Shown here: piece after piece, positions 1 to 11,232 of the stretch | Numbering within the stretch: the stretch's first letter is position 1 | Layout: each line of letters begins with the position of its first letter | DNA from: Tetrastigma voinierianum | Lineage: Eukaryota > Streptophyta > Magnoliopsida > Vitales > Vitaceae | DNA: 64,000 nucleotides | Direction: 5' to 3' | Assembly: GCA_016808115.1 (NCBI GenBank) | Contig: JAEQBH010003872.1 | Span: forward strand, 310,001-374,000 | The notes under the pieces: generated by a model | Seen by the model: the letters and a program-made list of their open reading frames with translations, nothing else | Databases searched by the model: none | What the model was told of the DNA's origin: nothing | Made by a program: the position numbers and the translations under genes

Positions 1-473
1 ATCTTCATTGACCAAAATTTCGGGTAGGGGTTTTCTCTCATTCACTTACATTGAGGCTAGGGTATTTATATATGTATGTTTTTGGCTATCAATGTCGTAT
101 ATTTAGGATATGAAATCATTCTCTCTTAGTCTTTTTGCAAATATTACATGTTTAAACAAAGTTAGGTTTGAATACCCATGAAATCCCTTTTCCTGTCTTA
201 AAATTCCTAGTATTTGAGAATGATGGATTTTCTTCTTAAATGTGTTCTTTGGGATTGATTTCTAAATCCATAGTGATTTGTGTTGAGTAGTAAAATATTA
301 ACAGTTCCCAGTCTATTGTATTTTCCTAATTGTTGTGAAATTGCCTCTGACGTATTTTAGTGGATTTTGAAAGATTGGCTTATAAATTGGGGATTTATGG
401 AATCATTAGTTTATAGGTGATGATTATTGGTAGGATATGTTCTTGTATGGTTGTTGAAATGGACATGAATAAG

Positions 474-610
474 AGGTTCCTTGTAAGGATGCTCAATTCA
501 TTCTCAAAAGGTTCCTGGTAAGGATGCTTGGGAACTACTACCATGATGAGTGAGAGGTTCCTTGTAAGGATGCTCAATTCCTTCTCAAGAGGTTCCCGAT
601 AAGGATGCTT
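474..610 (+). repeat. Four-copy short tandem repeat in LTR-3
   Basis: The 20-bp core AGGTTCC(T/C)(T/G)(G/A)TAAGGATGCT starts at 474, 509, 555 and 590. Spacing alternates 35, 46, 35, so the array is two copies of an 81-bp unit that itself contains two half-units. It is an LTR-internal repeat with no coding meaning. Confidence 0.8.
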
Positions 611-1564
611 GAGAAACCAAGATAACATGGAGGGGGTGGAGGTTACTATAGGACCGCCCGAGCGGCCGGAGCCCACGGTTGAGATCAGAGATCGAAACGC
701 ACCAGGGCGCGGTAGAAGCCATAAATCAAATCCATTTATCAAATACATTTCATTAATATAAGCATTTTGATTTCTCAAATTTTGCGGAAAGCGATTTCAA
801 TTTGAAATGAGCTATAAACATTTACACATTCAATACAATTCCTTTACAAAATATATTTGCCCCAAAATATGTTTTATGTAGTTTTAACATAATATCCAAA
901 ATCGTGTTAAGATATAAGTGCAAAAAATAATTAGGAGTTGAACTCCCTTTGTGTTTCAAACAATGTCATGCTAAAAAGTATGGTGAGGATGTATGTGGGA
1001 ACATACTCCATGAACTTTCACGGTGACTCAGGCTTCTCAACCTTAGGTCCGCTTCAATCCTTTGTCTATTACTCGAGTCGCATTGATAAAACAATACGTT
1101 AAGCATTTTCTGTTTGTGGTTACATACGATTCTATTCAATCCCGATTCAATCCCAGATATGCATTTACATCAAAATAATGCCTTTATACCAATATCATGC
1201 TGTAATGTAAATGATACTTATACAAATACACTTTTTAATATCATTTTTTAAACACCCCCGGTTTGCGATTTCACATATGACTATGTTGTTCACGTATATT
1301 TAGTTGGTGAATCTTGTCTGTTTATCGTTCGGTAGTAATGTGATTTCACATTCAATGTACAATCTCACGTGGACTCTAGAAATTAACATTCCTTGACCAG
1401 TTCAATTGGTGAATCCATACATTTGTCATTCGATAGTAATATGATTTCACATTGAACAAATACGATTTACCTTCATGATATGGTCGGTTGGTGAATCCCA
1501 TCATATTTGGTCATTCAATCTTCATTTCAAATCAATTTACTCACATGCGTACAAATTCATATAA

Positions 1565-1852
<288 letters not shown>

Positions 1853-2754
1853 TGTAACACCCTGAAATATACCCTAACAGTTTTCGGACATGTTTAGAGT
1901 ATAATAAAAGAAAATATATTCTCAGAATAAATAAAATAAAAAATGAAAGAACTTGGAATTAATACAACGATTCAGAGTAGCTTAATGATTTATCAATTCA
2001 TGACCAGGGATTACATTTAATAAGTTTATATGCCAAAAGTAGGATTTTGATAAATTGAATTGAGAATAAAAAGTAGAAAGTGAGGACGAAGAGGTAATAA
2101 AATAAAGATATTAGAATAAAATAAGGAAGAAAATTGTGGAAAGAGGGTGAAGTGAAACTGAAGGAAGAGGAGGAAAGTTTCCTCCTTGGAAAGTGAAATA
2201 AAAGGGATATAAGATCAAATAAAGATAAGACCAAAATAAATATCTCATTTGGTCTTGGAAAAAGAAGGCAAAAACGGATGCAGAGAAGAGAAAGGAGAGG
2301 AAGAGAGGAAAAGAAAGAAGATCACATGTATGGATACATGTCTTGAACATGTAAGGACTTGTTAAGTTCCGTATGGAAAAGAGTGTCGATTTTTGTATAA
2401 GTATGGATTTTGTGTAGTTTGGTCTAGAAAGGAGTTGATACGTGGTTTGGAACCTTTTCTTGTGTATGGTTTAGGTTTGAAGTTCTCAGTATTTTCTTGT
2501 TTAAGTTGAGTTGAGGGAAGGTTCTGAGCTCCTATGGTGTGTTTTTGGGACAGGGCTAGTTGCAAGTTTAGGGCAAGAATTTCCCTATTTTTATCATGCT
2601 TAGTAGTGGACATGAGACTGGTTTTGGGTTAGAAATAAAGGGAATTTGGCGGTGAGTCCTTACAGTAGAATTGCGACATCAAATTAACTTGATGTTAGGC
2701 TTTGAATTTCGATTCGAACCCTGTGAACTAAGTTATGGTCTTTTCTTTCTGAGC

Positions 2755-3545
2755 GGTCTAAATGGGCGAGAGTTAAGCATGTAGACCTCCTTCAGGTGAA
2801 GTCAGCGGTCGGCGGGGACCTCATCCCATAGAGGTCGGACCTCGTCTGTAAGGGTGACTCAGTTTGGGTTAAGCTACGTATGACGCCGACTTCGGATGGT
2901 CATGTCTTAGTCGAACTCAGTTTAGGTGTTCTTGGACTCTATGGAAAGTAGTGAGTCAAAAGTACGTTCATATGCCTGAGGGAGAATATTGGGTGTCAGA
3001 CTGGGTGTTAGACAAAGCTCCCAGCTGGTGGTCGGCTTGGCCGGTTCAAATCGGCTCCCAGTGGGTTAACTTCACATTATGACCTCAACCGGAAGGTCAT
3101 AACTAGCCGTCCGAACTCCATTTTGAGATTGTTCTTGGACTCTATGGAAAGACCGTTGTGAGTCAAAGGCCGTTCATATGCCTAAAGAAGGAGAATGTTA
3201 AGGTGTGGAGCCGAGGTGTTAGAAGCTCGGCCGGGTCATTTCGGCAGCGATTCGGTCAGCTCGGTGGAGTTAGCTACGTGGCATCAACGGAAGGTCTGTA
3301 ACTTCTTCGTCGAACTCCGTTTTGGGTGTTCTTGGACTCTATGACCCATTGAGTCAAAATCCGATATGCCTGAGGAGGATAAGATGCAGTATCAGACCGG
3401 GGTGTCAAACCAGGCTCGGCCAGGTCGGTCGGTCGGCTCAGCTAGTGGGACTACAGTGACCTCAACCGGAAGGTCCTGCTTTTCGATCGAACTCCGTTTG
3501 GTGTTCTTGGACTCTATGAGCTCATTGGAGTCAGAATCCTAATAC
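2755..3545 (+). repeat. Four-copy ~175-200-bp GC-rich tandem repeat in LTR-1
   Basis: The landmark GTTCTTGGACTCTATG begins at 2928, 3131, 3328 and 3503, giving periods of 203, 197 and 175. Each unit also has a TCGAACTC-type motif just before the landmark, and in the later units an ACCGGAAGGTC-type motif further upstream, with GTCAAA or GTCAGA and CATATG-like sequence after it. Copies differ by substitutions and short indels. Base composition contrasts sharply with the AT-rich remainder of the LTR. Confidence 0.85.
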
Positions 3546-4712
3546 ATATGGTATTAAATGGCATTCCCAGTATCCACATCGGAAAATATGATTGTTGTAC
3601 CAAATTGTACTAATCGCATGGATAAAGTCGATTGGAATACATGATAAGAAAGAGATAGATATGAACAGAAATATGTAACATAAGTAGATTTGATATGTAA
3701 GAAATATAGATGAAAAAATAAATGATAAGCTGGAGAACCGCGTATAATTGTATGGTACTGGGCCAGGATATTGGATAATGAGACATATATGATCAGTGTT
3801 TTAGCACTCTTGCTAGTGCTCACGGCTTGTACGTGGGCGGGCACGTCTACATTCATAACCGCGTCTTGCCTTTGGGTATATATTGTACAGAATCTACGTT
3901 CATTATTTATCTCGGTCGAAACAAGCGAATGTTTATATGTGTGTATTGTGAATAGAAAGATAAAAGGTAAATAGTTTGGACATGAAGGGTACCTAGAGAT
4001 TATTAAAGAAGGAAGTCTATGTTACGCACTCCTACGGAGATAGGGCGGGTGATGGCTCACAAATAAAAAGTACAAAATTATAGAAATGTATAAGTATATG
4101 TCATAAGATATGATAGACTAATAAAGTACATGAAAATATAAGTTAACCAGATATAATATGTTAAGAGGAATGAGTACATGTACACGAATGATAGGCATAG
4201 ATGAATATAAGAATGAGTAAATGCATGCACGATAAAAATATAGGAATATATATATAGAGAAATATGAGAACCGTAATATGAGGCTACAAATATGAGAACG
4301 AATACAGATTAAAGTAATAATAGTATATATTGCATATGCACTGTGTAAATTATATGTATGGAACATATATAAGCATGGGTATATGTGAGTATAGAATATG
4401 ACATAAGTATATGATCGATTATGTAAATGTGTAAAATGAGATATGAGATATGAAAAATGTAAAGTTAAGAATAAATGAGAATTGTATATCTCATATGATG
4501 CAGAATGACAATAATGATTCGGGAATATGAGATATATCTTGAGCATCAAAATACACATGGATGGAATGCAGAGCACAGTAGAGGGATAGATGGGAATGCC
4601 TATTAGGAAAAACAAGTACTGCGGCATACAGGATTACGATATCGGGGGCCACTGTTTGGGTCGATGAGATAGATCCGTTTGGATCACGGGGTGGCAGAAA
4701 GGGTCACCCTGT

Positions 4713-4826
4713 GCTCGGGCCCATATAGATGGTCGTTGTCTCACCTGATGATAACATCGTCTTCGGGCCCACATATAGACCTTGTTTCGCACGAGTGAAG
4801 TCTGTGCCCTTGGGCCCTTATAGTTT
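4713..4826 (+). repeat. Three-copy ~48-bp repeat centred on GGGCCC
   Basis: GGGCCC followed by a (CA)TATAG-like stretch occurs at 4717, 4765 and 4812, spacing 48 and 47 bp. It is a GC-rich island within the C-poor right half of LTR-1. Confidence 0.6.
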
Positions 4827-5882
4827 TTCTTTATCGAAAGCCACAAAGGTTTATGCAGGCATGAAACATAAAACAAATGATTTGAATATGACATGTGAAA
4901 AGATATGATATGATATGAGAAGCATAACATTGCTATGTGATGATAAGTTCTGTAACATGAGATTATACAATCCGACATGATATATGAAAATGTATCAGAA
5001 TGTAAAATGATCTGAAAAGTTAATATGAAAGAGAAAGTAATATGAAAAGTAAAACATGAAAACAGTATATGAAATGAGTACATGAACACAGTACAGGAAC
5101 AGTACATGATAACACATGATAACAATACATGAAAATAGAACATAACAAATGGTATAGTATATAACCATGGAAGTCATATATGATATGGATATATAAGATA
5201 GACAGATCTAAATGAATAGATGGAACATGCTAGGAACACATGATAGCAATGCATAAGTGCTAAGAACGATAGAGATTAGGAAAAGATGACAAAGCACAGG
5301 AATACGGTAAAATATAGTTAGGAGATATGTCAAAGACAGATAACATGTGACATGCAATAGGAAGGTAAAGATGATAAGTAATCAAAAGTTATATGAATAT
5401 ATATAGATATATGAAATGCATATGTATAAGCTTGTGACAGTCACCATTGGTGGTTGTCCATGCTTATGTTCCCACTAAGCGTAAAGCTTGCTTGCGGGTG
5501 TTCAATCCGTGTAGGTAAACGAAGACAGGATAGAGGGCGGGACATCCCACATCAGCGAAGCGAGGCCCGGCTCGGATAGGTGCTCACCGCCTTTGCTTCC
5601 CTGATCACGATGTTTTGTATTAGACATGTATAAGTGTAAGTGTTTGTATAAGTAAATGAGACTCAGTATATGTGTATAGATTTGGATGGACACCACCCCG
5701 GTGGTAGTTCTTTTGTAAATGTAAATGATTTTTTGTTATTACATAAATTGTTTGTATAACCCGCAGTACAAGTTTAGCTACGAAGAAACGAGGTCAATGA
5801 GTCCCAGTATATAGTCTCGCGCCCCGGACTCGGTTCGGATCCACCATTCGGGTCGGATCGGGAATCGGGGTGTGACAAATTG

Positions 5883-5984
5883 AGTCACAGAGAACAGAAC
5901 AGACATTTGACAAACATTTCGAATGCTAATAATTCAAATCAATATATATATAGATTTCACAAATAGAACTTGAAATAGTAATTG
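5883..5984. repeat. Third tandem unit of LTR-2, displaced by LTR-1
   Basis: Matches 1752-1852 (AACATTTCGAATGC, AATTCAAATCAAT, AAATAGAACTTGAAATAG) and ends in ATTG. It has an intermediate TATATATATAG where unit 2 has TTATTTATAG. A partial fourth unit starts AGTCACAAAG at 5985. Confidence 0.8.
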
Positions 5985-6250
5985 AGTCACAAAGAATAGA
6001 ACATACCAATTTATCGATCCCTTGTCTCTTTCGATGCAGGTCCTAGGTGAGTTGTCGTCTTCTGCCTAGTCAAATACAATTCTCCGCTCTTAGTGGTTGA
6101 ACAATTAATCATTGCTAAGCGAATATCGCCGGCGGCGAGTACGATATGTTCTCTCTGTGCTCTCCTATATGAACCCCCATTAAACCTTTATTAGGGTCTC
6201 CAAACAATCGGTGTACAAATATGAGACTTAACAGTGCAAGGGTATAAAAA

Positions 6251-6390
6251 CAGGGTTGCTGGAAGCATCGGTACCGGTACCACTTTGATCGGTACGGTAC
6301 CAGTCCTTCACCGTGAATGGAGTCCCAGGTACCACTAGCCCAGCTGGTACAGTACCATTCTCCCTCTCATTGTAGATAGGTACCCACTTT
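6251..6390. repeat. GGTACC-rich patch in LTR-2, possible hAT-type terminus
   Basis: GGTACC occurs five times in 115 bp (6270, 6276, 6296, 6328, 6379); the first two form the 12-bp palindrome GGTACCGGTACC. The patch is preceded by CAGGGTTG at 6251, which resembles the CAGGG start of some plant hAT transposons. I found no matching right terminus or 8-bp target duplication, so the transposon reading is only a suggestion. Confidence 0.35.
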
Positions 6391-7196
6391 TGCTCTGTAT
6401 GAGTGCGGGTTCATGTAAGCGAGATTTTGCCATTTCTCACCCGTTTTCTTCAATAAACCTCCTCAAATCCATCCTACATCAAAACCCACCATGGAATCCA
6501 CCCAAAACAACTCCAAAAGTAATTTATAATCAATAAAAACCTCTTTTTCCCAAGTTAGGGTTTTTCCCCAAAATCAAAATCACAAAAGGGTGAAGTTAGG
6601 GTTTGTGTTCATACTTTGAATCTCTTCAAATCTTCTCTTGTAGGTTGCTTGATCTTTTAGAAGCAAGAAATAGGAAGAAATCCCACCTAGAACTTGACCT
6701 TTCCCAAGCCCTAGCCTCTTCTCCCCCTTTTCTGTCCAAAACGGGATTTGCTCAAATGAGCACCCTTAGACCATATTTTGGTCTTTAACCTCATTTAAGT
6801 GTAAGGTCATGTTTGGCCTTCCATATTTAGTCTCATTTCTCATTTTTCTCCTTTTTGGATTTTAATCCATTTTTCATTTAAGTCTCCAATTATTCCACTT
6901 TGCTCATTCATTCCTCATAAATTTTCACTTAGACATTTACATTAGTTTCAAATGACCCTTAGGTCCTCATTTTACCAATTCCAAATTTGCCCTTTTTTAC
7001 AATTGGGTTAATTTTCGGGTTCAATCAATTCTCATTTAGCATATAATATTTGCATTTGGCTTTTAGCCATATAATCATTTAATCAATATTCATTTAACAA
7101 TTCTCGGAAATTACCCAAATTGGCTCAATTTATACCCGAAAATTATAATAAAATTATTATAAAAATTATAGGGTATTTTTGGGGCATTACAGTTAC

Positions 7197-7460
7197 CGTT
7201 AAGTATGCCACCTACCTAAAAGATTCGTTGGGAATGGAAACCAAGATAATATAGAGGGGGTAGAGGTTACTTTTAAGTATGCTGCGACCCGAGGAGACCT
7301 CGAGGAGTGGAGTTAAGGTGAAACTGCCACTGCCTAAAGATTTGTTGAGGCAGGCCAAGATAACATAGAGGGGGGTGGAGTTACTTTTAAGTATGCTCTG
7401 GCCAAGAGAACCTCGAGGGTGGAGGTTATCGTTAAATATGCCACACCTTTAAAGATTTAT
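7197..7460 (+). repeat. Degenerate tandem repeat of LTR-3, right piece
   Basis: Units share CCAAGATAA(C/T)ATA, AGAGGGGG(T)GGAG, TTACTTTTAAGTATGC and an (AA)AGATTTRTTG-like end, repeated with a period of roughly 80-110 bp. The left piece of LTR-3 has the same CCAAGATAACAT motif at 618, which supports joining 1-646 with 7192-8965. Confidence 0.65.
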
Positions 7461-7985
7461 TGGAAATTGTTTATGGTGAAATCGATTATTAATTCTTTTA
7501 CGTGGTGTTCGTTTATTCATTTAGTTACTGTTTTTACATAAACCTGAGATATATTGAAATGTCATTGTTTTATGTCAAATTGTGTGTCTAAGTTATGTTA
7601 AAGAAAATGAGACCGACCGTTTTCCATATTTTTCTAAACCTTGTTCGAGTTTGGGAGGATTTTCCTACAGAGCTTCGTGCTCACCCCCTACCTATGACCC
7701 TTTTCAAATTGTACCCTTGAGGAGGGGGCGAGAGTCGAGGAACCCGAGCATTGGGAGGCTCCACCCGAAGGGAATCTGAATCCCGAGGTCCATCAAGTGA
7801 AGGAGCTCATCTGAGACCATAGTAGTAAGGGAGAAGGCTAGATCCTGGCTTATTTTATGGTTTTGTAATATTCCGGATAGAATATCTAGTTTTGTATGTG
7901 TACAAGAGAAGTTTTGTAATAAAAACTTATTTTTTTGGATCTACTCATTAAGGTGTTGAAAAGTTTCCTAGATTTAGTTCTGCCT

Positions 7986-8089
<104 letters not shown>

Positions 8090-8129
8090 CGACAATAATG
8101 AATTTCACTGGCATTATAAGAGAGCATGA

Positions 8130-8760
8130 GATCACGGGGAAAGGCTAAGCAGGCTATTGCATGTCTAGGTTTCGACATGGGTTTCCTGGTCGCGACCGAG
8201 TTTTTGGTCCTGTGTCGCGACATAGTTCACAGGTTTAAGCAATGGAAACTGTCACAACATGGTTCTCGGAAGTGTTGCGACGAGTCCTAGGCATGCGACC
8301 GGAGGGTGTCTATGAGATTTCATGGAATTGTGCCATGAGGGCATTTATGTCGCGACCAGGAGGTGGCCAAGGACAGCGACCTTGCATTGCGACAAGGCAA
8401 TTTTTCATTAATCGATGACGAGGAGTGGGGATAAGGCAAAGTAGTTTCCACCATGACGGAATATTTCTATGTCGTTCTGAAGTGGCTTCAGGCAAGGACT
8501 TTATGTCGCGACACAGTTTGGCCAGGCTAGGCATTTTCTTGTCGCGACAGAATGTTTTTATGTCGCAATAGAGTTGGTAATGGTGGAGAGGTTTATGTTG
8601 CGATAGAGTTATGTTATGTTGCGACCGAGTGTGGCCAAAGGAAGAGGTTTAGTGTTGTGATAAGGAATTTTATGTTGCGACATAGTTAGTCGGGCTGGAG
8701 AGACTTTCTGTCACGATTGAGTATTTTTAATCGCGCGAGAGTTGGTTAAATGGGAGAGTT
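8130..8760 (+). repeat. Array of degenerate GTCGCGAC-containing repeats
   Basis: The palindromic octamer GTCGCGAC is exact at 8189, 8214, 8349, 8505 and 8541. Beyond it come many decayed forms such as GTTGCGAC, GTTGCGAT, GTCGCAAT and GTCACGAT, usually preceded by TTATG and followed by GAGTT. Spacing is irregular. The same octamer recurs in the leader of element E near 47 kb, so it belongs to this group of elements, not to a host gene. Confidence 0.8.
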
Positions 8761-8918
8761 TAGTCGCATCGAGAGGGTTGTATGTCACGTGAGGCGGGAC
8801 CACGGCCAGAGGCCGCTCTAATGCGCCTGACGGGGCCTTGAGTGCTGGCCAAAGCGTTTCAGCGCAGTGGAGGATCTGTCGCCTTGAGATTCTATCGTAA
8901 CAAACTTGAATGTTAACT

Positions 8919-8965
8919 AAAAAAAAAAAAAAAAAAAAAAGACCCTCGGGATTTGGGGTGTTACA
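8919..8965 (+). other. A22 tract immediately before the LTR-3 right terminus
   Basis: Twenty-two consecutive A at 8919-8940, then 25 bp ending GGGGTGTTACA at 8965. Confidence 0.7.
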
Positions 8966-9774
8966 GTTTTTCAATATACAAAGGTGAACTATTCAGTTAA
9001 ATTAGATAGAAAAACAAGAAAAGAAATGAAGTTAATTGTTATAAATGCAAAGAAATAGGATATTCGTAATCATTTTTTAATCGATTAAAAATAAATTTTA
9101 TAATTATTTAAAATAAGGTGATTTGATTTTATCTAGAAAGAATGATAATTAATCTCTTATATAAAGTATATTTAAAACTAAATTTTAAATTTGTGTAATG
9201 TTAATATATTTTCTCATAATTTTTTGTTTGTAAATTATTATTTTTATAGAATATTTCTACCAAAATTTCCAAAAAAATAGTATGAGGAGAAATAGGAAAT
9301 ATGGGAGAGAAAAATAAAACAATATAGGAGAAGACTAACCTTTTCAGTTTTCACCAAAGGGTACTACGTACGTCTTTCATGCTTTCATTCTTGTCTTCAA
9401 TCCATCTCAACCTAAGTAAGTTCCTTTAACTCCATGGGTTTTTAACTTTGGGATTCTTTTCCATCAATTCTTTAGAAGCATAATCACACAGTTCTTAGGA
9501 GTTCAGATTCATACACATGCACATCTCTGTCTTTTAAATTTTGGAAGCTTTATATCAAATGAGATGGCACATGACCGAATAGATATGGACATCAAACCTC
9601 GAAGATTAGTAAATCTTAGAAAGACTCAATTGGACTTTGGAAGAGACCATATGTGTGACTTGGGTAGACAATGGGCGGATCAATCTCCTTAGTTTGTTTG
9701 GAGGGGCTCACATTGTTATTGTGTTGCTCGGGTGTACGTGTAGCATATCCACTTAGATGATCTTGGCATTGTTC
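8966..9774 (-). pseudogene. NBS-LRR cluster DNA with decayed LRR exon remnants
   Basis: 8970-9345 matches AT-rich DNA near 39060-39400 and 55490-55810, down to AGGAGAAGACTAACC at 9326-9340. On the minus strand that gives the 5' splice-site-like AAG|GTTAGTC. Around 9448-9590 the minus strand resembles the LRR exon at 60696-61103 (TTTTAAATTTTGGAAGC, GAGTTCAGATTC), so this is a second, more decayed LRR exon copy. Frames are broken. The family is inferred from the better-kept copies to the right; 9590-9770 shows nothing clear. Confidence 0.5.
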
Positions 9775-9960
9775 TTTAACACTTAGGATTTCTATTTTGG
9801 GAGAATTCTATTATCTCCGTTGAGTCTTTGATGACCAAACACACTTTTTAGAACTTCACAATCACCCAAAACCACCTCTTTCAAACTTTGGAAGCACCGT
9901 ATCTAATGGAATGAGATAAGATCTACTAGATGGGGAAAAGTATGCACATTTAAGATTCGT
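9775..9960 (-). pseudogene. 3' part of an LRR exon, split by LTR A
   Basis: Minus strand. It matches the exon at 60696-61103 over ACTTAGGATTTCTATTTT, GGACTTCACAATCAC-like and ACCTCTTTCAAA. That exon encodes C-terminal LRRs of a CC-NBS-LRR immune receptor of the RPS2/At4g27190 type. LTR A begins at 9961; the 5' end of the same exon resumes at 21529 with about 45 bp missing relative to the intact copy. Small indels break the frame. Confidence 0.6.
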
Positions 9961-11232
9961 TGTAAGACCCGAGAAAAATTCTAATTTTTTGAAAAAGTGT
10001 AAAATGGTAATTTCGATCAAAATCCGAAATTTTCCTGGTCTCGGATGGCAAGCGGACTCAGTTGGAATGCTCGTCTCGCGAGAATCTAGCTACCATCGAA
10101 TTCGAGGCGAGTCGAATTTCATGTCTTCAGGCACCAAGTGTCAGTGTCATGCGGCTTGCAGAGGTACAATGATATAGGAGGCATGTGGTGTGACAAGGGC
10201 CAACTACTATATGTATCCATGTGACACATGTCATGAATGAAGTGAGAGTAAAGAGATAAATGACATATTAAGTCATATGTCAAAAAGCCCTTAAAGTCAA
10301 ACTAAGGGCCAAAAGGGGCAAATGAAAAAGAAAAAAGAAACCTCTCTCCTTTTGGCACGGTATGCGTGAGGAGAAAGCGTTGAGAGAGTCTATCTTCTCT
10401 CTAAGATCTGACGTTCGGGCTGAGTCGGTTCTTCATTAGACAAGAGGAGAAGTTGGTTTCTGTTTGCAGGGGCTACAGCGCGGAGTACCCGATTTTGTGG
10501 AGTTTCGACAACTCCGGAAGGTAGGGGTTTTCTCCTACTTGGTTACTTCTTGTTTAAAAAGCCATGAAAATGGTTTTGGGTGTTGTGAGGCCGGAAATGG
10601 CCATGGATTCTCGGTTCCACAAAATTCGAGCCCAGATGTTTGAGTGAGGGTCATCAGTGGGCATTTGAGACTTATTGGGAGCCCCATTAAAAAGCAGTCA
10701 GGATTGTTGTTGGACCATTGATTCCATGTGGAAATAACCGTATGTTTTGCTTGACATGGGGAGCATGAATGATGTGTAGAAGATAAAACTGCTATTGTTT
10801 TAATAGAATGGCTTGAAATGTATTATGGAAAATGATATGTTAATGCATGCTAAATTGATGTGTTAACCTGAGTAGTTGAATTATATGAGATATAATTGTG
10901 TATGAACCATAGGAATTGATTATATGAATTGACATCATTGCATTCATGTGCATGGTGACATCGCGTCGAGTCGGGTGTAGATTGCACGGTATGGTTATTC
11001 ACCACTCTTGGTGAATGTGGGTTGAAGTTGTCTTTAGATACGATCAAATCTTTTCACAGAAACCGCAGGACTTAAATTATAAAATGAGAAATAATTAATG
11101 TATGTTGAAATCCTTGGGGCTGGAGTGTAAGGGACGTGGTATTATCAGAAAGGTCCACATGTATGGAGTGGCTGAGAGACCCGCGGTACTATCAGAAAAG
11201 GTTTTACTGCAGATGTAAAACCCTCTGATCTT

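Larger units (their letters stand above)
1853..5877 (+). mobile_element. Solo LTR-1 (~4.0 kb) nested in LTR-2
   Basis: Bounded by the perfect 5-bp duplication AATTG at 1848-1852 and 5878-5882. It starts TGTAACACCC and ends GGGGTGTGACA, so the termini are near-complementary with TG...CA ends. Its 4025 bp contain no recognisable gag or pol. The minus-strand frames of up to 169 codons at 4118-5143 lie in C-poor sequence and have no domain. The length fits a long chromovirus or Tat-type LTR; the family is uncertain. It holds a GC-rich ~190-bp tandem repeat and a ~48-bp repeat. Confidence 0.8.

Noticed and set aside
4118..5143. Two 169-codon minus-strand frames
   Set aside because: C-poor sequence of LTR-1 with few stops; no domain, no conserved composition, inside a solo LTR.
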